NCBI GenBank assembly: GCA_049521055.1
Contig: JBEKPE010000076.1
Location: 1 to 10,661, forward strand
Source of the DNA: FEN-987 sp049521055
Lineage (GTDB): Archaea; Thermoproteota; Bathyarchaeia; 40CM-2-53-6
Reading direction: 5' to 3'
DNA: 10,661 bases
Shown here: piece by piece, positions 6,750 to 10,661 of the stretch
How the letters are laid out: each line of letters opens with the position of its first letter
Position numbering within the stretch: position 1 is the stretch's first letter
Program-made: the position numbers and the translations under genes
Notes under the pieces: model-generated
Seen by the model: only the letters and a program-made list of their open reading frames with translations
What the model was told of the DNA's origin: nothing
The model's database searches: none

Positions 6750-7094
6750 TTAAGGAGACTGATTCTCTGTCTTTTCCTCTGTCGGCTTCTGGGTTTCGGT
6801 CGGCTCCTCGCGTAGCTGGATATGCGCTTGTCCTTCCATGATCTTTCTTTGTAGGGCAGTAATCAATTCATCAATGTCCTGATCATCCAAACTCATTTTT
6901 CTCAGCTCTGCCAGCGTCTCTTCTGAGAGCGTCGCATTAATGTTCGGGCCCCCATACCCCTCCATGCCAATCGCGCCGAACTTCAGGCGATTTCTTTTGT
7001 ACTCAAAATATCCAGAAATGTATGTCACCCTACCCTGCTCGTCTAAAGTATCGACGTACACTTCGAGGTCATCTGGCAGCTCCGGTCGGCTCAT
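6750..7094 (-). CDS. Acidic hypothetical protein, 114 aa
   Basis: Not recognised. A soluble protein with three visible parts: residues 10-45 look like beta strands (EVYVDTLDEQGRVTYISGYF, then RLKFGAIGMEG), 55-90 look helical and acidic (SEETLAELRKMSLDDQDID, then a basic-acidic helix), and 95-114 are a disordered tail of Thr, Glu, Gln, Lys and Pro. No cysteines, no signal peptide, no membrane segment. It starts at ATG 7094; a TATA-like ATAT element on this strand near 7134-7141 would give a leader of roughly 18 nt. The gene diverges from the hydrolase gene and converges on the zinc-ribbon membrane protein with a 25-nt gap. The globular, non-random composition and fit between neighbours support a real gene; its function is unknown. 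Confidence 0.65.
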   Translation of the reverse strand: MSRPELPDDLEVYVDTLDEQGRVTYISGYFEYKRNRLKFGAIGMEGYGGPNINATLSEETLAELRKMSLDDQDIDELITALQRKIMEGQAHIQLREEPTETQKPTEEKTENQSP

Positions 7095-7132
7095 CTCTAA
7101 TCAAACCTACCAGACTCCAAGCGTGGGACACA

Positions 7133-7140
7133 CGAATATA
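7133..7140 (+). promoter_or_regulatory. TATA-like box of the MBL-fold hydrolase (leaderless)
   Basis: CGAATATA is centred about 26.5 nt upstream of the GTG at 7163, the leaderless spacing, and is the main reason for choosing that start. The element is almost symmetrical (AGTATATTCG on the other strand) and could also serve the divergent 114-residue gene. Confidence 0.5.
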
Positions 7141-7162
7141 CTTGCCTCGTTTATCCAAGACT

Positions 7163-8086
7163 GTGGAAGTAGAGTTGCTATGGAAACTCGATGATCGCAT
7201 TTCAATCATCGACACCATGGCTTTAGGAAAACCTGGAGTCGTCGCAGCCTATCTTGTATCGGGAAAGGAAAGAGCACTAATCGACATGGGCTACAGATCC
7301 TCAGCCCAGACCGTTATCAATGACCTCGAACATAATGGAATAGGAACTGATAGCATCGACTACCTTCTGCCCACTCACGTGCACTTAGACCATTCCGGAG
7401 GGTGCGGCACCTTCGCGGAGAAGTACGCCAACGCCTCAATCCGAGTCCATCCAAAAGGGCTATCCCACTTAGCAGACCCAACAAGGTTGTGGGTAGGGGC
7501 GGGAGAGCTATTCGGAGCCCAACTCATGGAACAATTCGGAAAGCCTCAACCTATCGAGAGAAATCGTTTGAGAGAGGTTAACGATAACGAAGAAATTTCG
7601 CTCGGTAGCGGTTTAACGTTACGGGCGCTTTGGACGCCGGGGCATGCTTCACACCATCTAAGCTACGAATTGGAAGGAACCGGCACTATAGCGACGGGGG
7701 ATGCGGTCGGCATAATCTATCCAAACTTCCCGGTGCTAGTGCCGACGACTCCTCCCACAAGCTTCAACCTTCGATTAGCGGTTGCTTCACTGGAGCGGAT
7801 CAAAGAAACACGACCAGCAAGAATCTTGGCTCCCCACTATGGCGTGATGGACGATGCGACGAATTTTATTGCCCAAAATATCCGCGCCTTGAACGACTGG
7901 GACGCGAAAATTGGCAGCATGCTCAAGGATGGGGCATTGCAGGAACAAATTGTGAGAGTTCTGACTGACGAAACCGCTCGCCCCGTGGGCCAATCACTCA
8001 GTATGATGCCGGATTATCTCTCTGTATCGATAAAGGTCAGCGTCCTGGGGTTCATCCGCTACCTCAAGATCGTTAATGGAGCGTAA
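7163..8086 (+). CDS. Metallo-beta-lactamase-fold hydrolase
   Basis: Metal-dependent hydrolase of the MBL superfamily, glyoxalase II-like in layout; the substrate is unknown. Numbered from the GTG (307 aa): H72-x-H74-x-D76-H77 followed by SGG is the metal-binding signature, H161 in TPGHASHH, D180 in ATGDAVG and H225 in LAPHYG complete a two-metal (usually zinc) site. All ligands are present, so it should be active. A helical C-terminal extension (about 245-307) follows the core. The frame is open back to 7022, but the N-terminal residues upstream are Arg-rich and unlike the family, and would overlap the divergent gene; GTG 7163 sits 30 nt after a TATA-like box. TTG at 7142 is the alternative. 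No signal peptide: cytoplasmic. Not lactamase-specific; thioester, lactone or nucleotide substrates are all possible. Confidence 0.88.
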   Translation: MEVELLWKLDDRISIIDTMALGKPGVVAAYLVSGKERALIDMGYRSSAQTVINDLEHNGIGTDSIDYLLPTHVHLDHSGGCGTFAEKYANASIRVHPKGLSHLADPTRLWVGAGELFGAQLMEQFGKPQPIERNRLREVNDNEEISLGSGLTLRALWTPGHASHHLSYELEGTGTIATGDAVGIIYPNFPVLVPTTPPTSFNLRLAVASLERIKETRPARILAPHYGVMDDATNFIAQNIRALNDWDAKIGSMLKDGALQEQIVRVLTDETARPVGQSLSMMPDYLSVSIKVSVLGFIRYLKIVNGA

Positions 8087-8232
8087 TGGCGAGGTTTGGC
8101 CTTCCTTATGCCCTGGAAGATGCCCGACACATGCACGATGCAATTTCGTGCAAATGGAGGCCAATTTTGGGGCTGAAATTGCGACAAACAAGTTGTGCTG
8201 TTCTGCCATGTTTGTGTTTACGCCATTGAGCC

Positions 8233-8240
8233 GTTAAATA
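8233..8240 (+). promoter_or_regulatory. Possible distal TATA box of the surface-protein gene
   Basis: GTTAAATA would start transcription near 8263, just before the dyad at 8267-8297, and give a leader of about 92 nt ending in a weak Shine-Dalgarno (GAGG at 8342-8345, 9 nt before the ATG). It competes with the nearer box at 8324-8331. Confidence 0.3.
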
Positions 8241-8266
8241 GTCCTCGTTGAGGAATTGTGTTAAGT

Positions 8267-8297
8267 CTTAAGTAACCAACGGGCTGGTTAACTTAGG
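8267..8297 (+). other. Strong 12-bp inverted repeat upstream of the surface-protein gene
   Basis: CTTAAGTAACCA (8267-8278) pairs with TGGTTAACTTAGG (8285-8297) around a 6-nt loop, with one bulged A (8291) and one G-T wobble. It is the longest dyad seen in the window. It ends about 27 nt upstream of the proximal TATA-like box, so it may be an operator, a terminator-like structure for the hydrolase transcript, or a 5'-end hairpin if the distal promoter is used. Confidence 0.5.
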
Positions 8298-8323
8298 AGT
8301 ATTTCGGAAAACTGAAAATCGCT

Positions 8324-8331
8324 CGAATATG
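8324..8331 (+). promoter_or_regulatory. Proximal TATA-like box of the surface-protein gene
   Basis: CGAATATG begins 31 nt before the ATG at 8355, matching leaderless spacing. It shares seven bases, CGAATAT, with the box at the same distance before the hydrolase gene. Confidence 0.45.
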
Positions 8332-8354
8332 AAACTGAATTGAGGCACTGTTCG

Positions 8355-10661
8355 ATGAAACGATCTCGACAATTGTTCGCATGCCTCGTGCTCTTGTTAG
8401 CCCTTAGTATCCCCGCGACCCAAATCGCGTTTGCTCTTCCTCCTCTCGCTGCTGGTACATTTTCTCCGGGCACCATCGTGGTTCCGATGGATGACAAGCA
8501 GGTTGATAGGATTCATGTTTACGGGTTCATTCACGAATTCCTGAGGAACAATCCAGGAAGCGCAGTCGCCCGCGTTATCGAACCGCCAAACGTAATTCTT
8601 CAAACAGATTTGACTCCCGCGGGAGTTCTCTACCAAGGAGGCCCGTTCCTTATCGATTCTAGTTTCACATCTGCTGTAAACGCGATGTTGGCCAATGCGA
8701 CCTTCTCAAAGGTGACGACCACCCGCCTCTCAACAACATTCACAACGAACCGTGTGTTCTTCGTGAGGCAACCTACGAGAATTCTTGTGATTAGTGACGG
8801 TTATTGGGGTAAAACCTTCCTGACGCTTGGGAGGATGGGCATCAGTTACACTCAGGTCTCGACCGCCCAAGTTATGGCAAATCCGTCAATGATCAATCAG
8901 TATACGCTAATCGTGCTGGATAGCCCTGGCTGGTACGGGAATCCATCCGCCTATACACCGCTGCACAGGTCGCAAATTACGGCCGTCTACAACACGATTC
9001 AATCCCGAGTTTCAGCCGGAAATGAAGTCATGTATACCGATGCCGCGATATTCGACTTGAATTCCACTTTCCCAGGTTACGTTAAGCTGGGTAATCCTGG
9101 CGAGACTGGTTCATGGAAGGGCACGATGAACAATCCTGCCAAGGGCTCCACATTCGATTCTGAATTTCCAAGCCAATACTACAACCCAGGGAAAACTCCG
9201 AACGCAGTTACCATATTCACTGAGGAAGGGGTTGGAAATTGGGTCCCGAACGGGATTCAACCTGGCCACACTGCCGACGTAAGGGTTCTAATGGATACTA
9301 CGAATTACGGAGTACCAAAGCTTCCTTATTCGATTCTTGCTTTCTACTTCCCATATGGAAATGGTGTAGTTGAAGGGCTCGCGCTTCAACCCTATGAGCA
9401 ACTATACCCGACCTACGCGGACTACAACGGGTATTATGCTGTCTACCAGATTTATGGAAACAAATTCGTCGAAGGGCTGTCCGCCGACTTCTCACTTACA
9501 GCCTCCCCACCCTCTATAACAGTATCAAAAACTCAATCCGCGACATACCAAGTCACGGTCGCCTCGATCAGCAGTTTCTCAGGGACGGTCAACCTTCAGG
9601 TGACTGGCCTACCTCCTGGTGCTCAGGCGGTTTTTGCTCCCTCGGGATCCGTTTCACTAGGTCAAGGTCAATCAGTGACGGAAACGCTTAGCGTCCTGAC
9701 GACGACGAGCACTCCTCTTGGCAGTTACAACCTTACAATAACCGGAACCACAAGCCAGCCCTTGATCGTCCACAACGTTGTCGTTGGTCTCGTTGTCACC
9801 ACTCCACCCAGCGACTTCGGCCTCGCGGTGTCACCCAGTAACCTCTTGGTCAATCAAGGCCAATGCGGGAACTTCACGATCACCGTGAATTCTATTGGAA
9901 CGTTCAGTTCAGCCGTTAACCTCACGCTAACCGGCTTGCCTGCGCATGTGTCTGGCCAATTCACATCGAATCCAATAACGCCTCCAGCCGGAGCCACTGT
10001 TCAGTCACTTCTCAAGCTGTGCCCGGCGCCTACCGCGTCGCCCGGCAACTACACGATGGTAATCGCTGGGACAAGCGGTTCGACGGTGCATACGGTCAAC
10101 GCTATTCTGAGCATTCCGGGACCAACTGTCATCACCTACCCGTTCAACCCATTGGTCTTCTGGCTCGTCATCGGCATGCTTCTCCTCGCGCTTGGATTGG
10201 CTCTGCTTGCCTTTGCGCTGTCAGGAAAAAGAAAGCGTGTAGTCCGTGCAGCCGCTCCGGTACTTGTTCCAGTCGCCCCGCCGAGGCAGCGAGTACGGTA
10301 TATTCTGCCCATGCCCACTGTTCGCTGCAGATATTGCGGCAGAGTCATGCCGCTGAACACGGTCTATTGTCCTTTCTGCGGAAGACCCCAAGTTGTTCTC
10401 CCGCCCCCTGCGCCCCGACTTGTTTCCGCCGGCCGACTCGGTGGAAGAAATATCATCGCAGTTGTACTCTCGCTCCTATCAGGAATCATGGTATTGCTGA
10501 ATAGCGCCGCATTGCTATCACCTACCTTCTGGGCTATGTGGTCTTCCATATTCTTCTGGCTCCCGACGATAGGGCCGTCGTATGCTTTCATGCTTGGAGC
10601 GCTAATCGGTCTTACGTTGGTTCTGGGGGCAATAATCATGGCAATAGGTAATGGCGCTCTC
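8355..10661 (+). CDS. Large secreted/membrane-anchored surface protein with Ig-like repeats and zinc ribbon (3'-truncated)
   Basis: Open for 769 codons to the window edge with no stop, so the C-terminus is missing. Residues 1-27 form a signal peptide (MKRSRQ, hydrophobic core, cleavage likely after AFA). Residues 28-140 contain TIVVPMDDKQ, VYGFIHEFLRNN and YQGGPFLID, a pattern I associate with the N-termini of large bacterial surface proteins. Residues 143-235 (RILVISDGYWGK, TLIVLDSPGWYG) look like an amidotransferase-like Rossmann domain lacking a catalytic Cys. Two Ig-like repeats follow (378-486 and 487-587), then a membrane helix (600-622), KRKR stop-transfer, a zinc ribbon (C658, C661, C672, C675) and at least two helices (700-722, about 743-764). 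N-glycosylation sequons at N114, N236, N459, N506, N522 and N565 all lie in the predicted outer part. Function unknown; surface binding or sensing is inferred. Confidence 0.85.
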   Translation, partial: MKRSRQLFACLVLLLALSIPATQIAFALPPLAAGTFSPGTIVVPMDDKQVDRIHVYGFIHEFLRNNPGSAVARVIEPPNVILQTDLTPAGVLYQGGPFLIDSSFTSAVNAMLANATFSKVTTTRLSTTFTTNRVFFVRQPTRILVISDGYWGKTFLTLGRMGISYTQVSTAQVMANPSMINQYTLIVLDSPGWYGNPSAYTPLHRSQITAVYNTIQSRVSAGNEVMYTDAAIFDLNSTFPGYVKLGNPGETGSWKGTMNNPAKGSTFDSEFPSQYYNPGKTPNAVTIFTEEGVGNWVPNGIQPGHTADVRVLMDTTNYGVPKLPYSILAFYFPYGNGVVEGLALQPYEQLYPTYADYNGYYAVYQIYGNKFVEGLSADFSLTASPPSITVSKTQSATYQVTVASISSFSGTVNLQVTGLPPGAQAVFAPSGSVSLGQGQSVTETLSVLTTTSTPLGSYNLTITGTTSQPLIVHNVVVGLVVTTPPSDFGLAVSPSNLLVNQGQCGNFTITVNSIGTFSSAVNLTLTGLPAHVSGQFTSNPITPPAGATVQSLLKLCPAPTASPGNYTMVIAGTSGSTVHTVNAILSIPGPTVITYPFNPLVFWLVIGMLLLALGLALLAFALSGKRKRVVRAAAPVLVPVAPPRQRVRYILPMPTVRCRYCGRVMPLNTVYCPFCGRPQVVLPPPAPRLVSAGRLGGRNIIAVVLSLLSGIMVLLNSAALLSPTFWAMWSSIFFWLPTIGPSYAFMLGALIGLTLVLGAIIMAIGNGAL
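9486..10115 (+). repeat. Two tandem Ig-like repeats inside the surface protein
   Basis: Copies begin at D378 (DFSLTASPPSITV) and D487 (DFGLAVSPSNLLV), a period of 109 residues, and share the order SP..., FS-x-VNL-x-x-TGLP, then P-x-x-Y-N/T and ITGT/IAGTS. They resemble the DFSL-x-x-SP repeats common in secreted proteins of soil microbes. Copy 2 alone has two cysteines, C504 and C556, facing Ser395 and Leu447 in copy 1, so an extra disulfide is possible. The copies are diverged at the DNA level, so the duplication is old. Confidence 0.75.

Larger units (their letters stand above)
8087..8354 (+). other. Intergenic region between hydrolase and surface protein
   Basis: 268 nt without a convincing gene (only a 22-codon frame from 8109). 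It holds several inverted repeats: TTGGCCTTC/GGAGGCCAA (8096-8104 with 8156-8164, one wobble), TGCACGA/TCGTGCA (8132-8138 with 8146-8152), CAATTT/AAATTG (8162-8167 with 8176-8181, overlapping the first) and the strong 12-bp dyad at 8267-8297. Two TATA-like boxes are present (8233-8240 and 8324-8331). No tRNA or C/D-box signature was seen. Confidence 0.5.

Noticed and set aside
7022..7162. N-terminal extension of the hydrolase (start at 7022)
   Set aside because: The extra residues are Arg-rich and unlike the MBL fold, overlap the divergent 114-aa gene, and lie upstream of the TATA-like box that fits the GTG at 7163.
8109..8177. 22-codon reading frame after the hydrolase
   Set aside because: Too short, with no ribosome site and no recognisable composition; it overlaps the inverted repeats.
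10019..10504. 161-codon open frame in another frame of the surface-protein gene
   Set aside because: The overlapping frame from 8355 carries a signal peptide, Ig repeats, membrane helices and a zinc ribbon; the alternative is a low-complexity, Arg/Ser/Cys-rich shadow.
1..10661. tRNA genes, CRISPR arrays, insertion sequences, toxin-antitoxin or defence genes
   Set aside because: Read for on both strands; no T-arm consensus in a cloverleaf context, no regularly spaced repeats, no transposase motifs and no defence domains were seen.

Overview
The window is archaeal chromosome. Pointers are an archaeal/eukaryotic-type glycyl-tRNA synthetase, an archaeal EndA tRNA-splicing endonuclease, a DUF47/PhoU-like protein, AT-rich TATA-like boxes about 30 nt upstream of several start codons (the leaderless arrangement), frequent TTG and GTG starts, and small zinc-ribbon proteins. 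A respiratory-type succinate dehydrogenase and a large surface protein with Ig-like repeats suggest an aerobic or facultatively respiring, perhaps soil or sediment, archaeon. The Thermoproteota/Nitrososphaeria side is a guess only; no rRNA or other decisive marker is present.

Layout. Bases 1-2283 (+) form a probable operon: the 3' part of sdhA (cut by the window edge), sdhB, and a 65-residue zinc-ribbon protein. No SdhC/SdhD anchor gene follows. A 127-nt gap with two hairpin-forming inverted repeats leads to glyS (2411-4174). A 78-nt gap with a nested dyad leads to the DUF47 gene (4253-4912), followed 12 nt later by endA (4925-5482). From 5483 onward strands alternate: a tandem-GNAT acetyltransferase (-), a two-TM zinc-ribbon protein (+), an acidic 114-residue protein of unknown function (-), and a metallo-beta-lactamase-fold hydrolase (+). 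Gene pairs are convergent (5482/5511 and 6724/6750) or divergent across short shared promoter regions (6381-6445 and 7095-7162).

The right end (8355 to the window edge, +) is one open reading frame of at least 769 codons with no stop inside the window. It encodes a secreted-then-membrane-anchored protein: signal peptide, an N-terminal region with an amidotransferase-like Rossmann segment, two Ig-like repeats, a membrane helix, a cytoplasmic-side zinc ribbon and at least two further membrane helices.

Functionally the window mixes housekeeping (TCA cycle/respiration, aminoacylation, tRNA splicing) with poorly characterised accessory genes. No tRNA, rRNA, CRISPR array, insertion sequence or defence system was found. 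The items most worth a second look are the surface protein, the zinc-ribbon module it shares with the 92-residue membrane protein, the sdh-linked small zinc-ribbon gene, and several intergenic dyads next to promoters.
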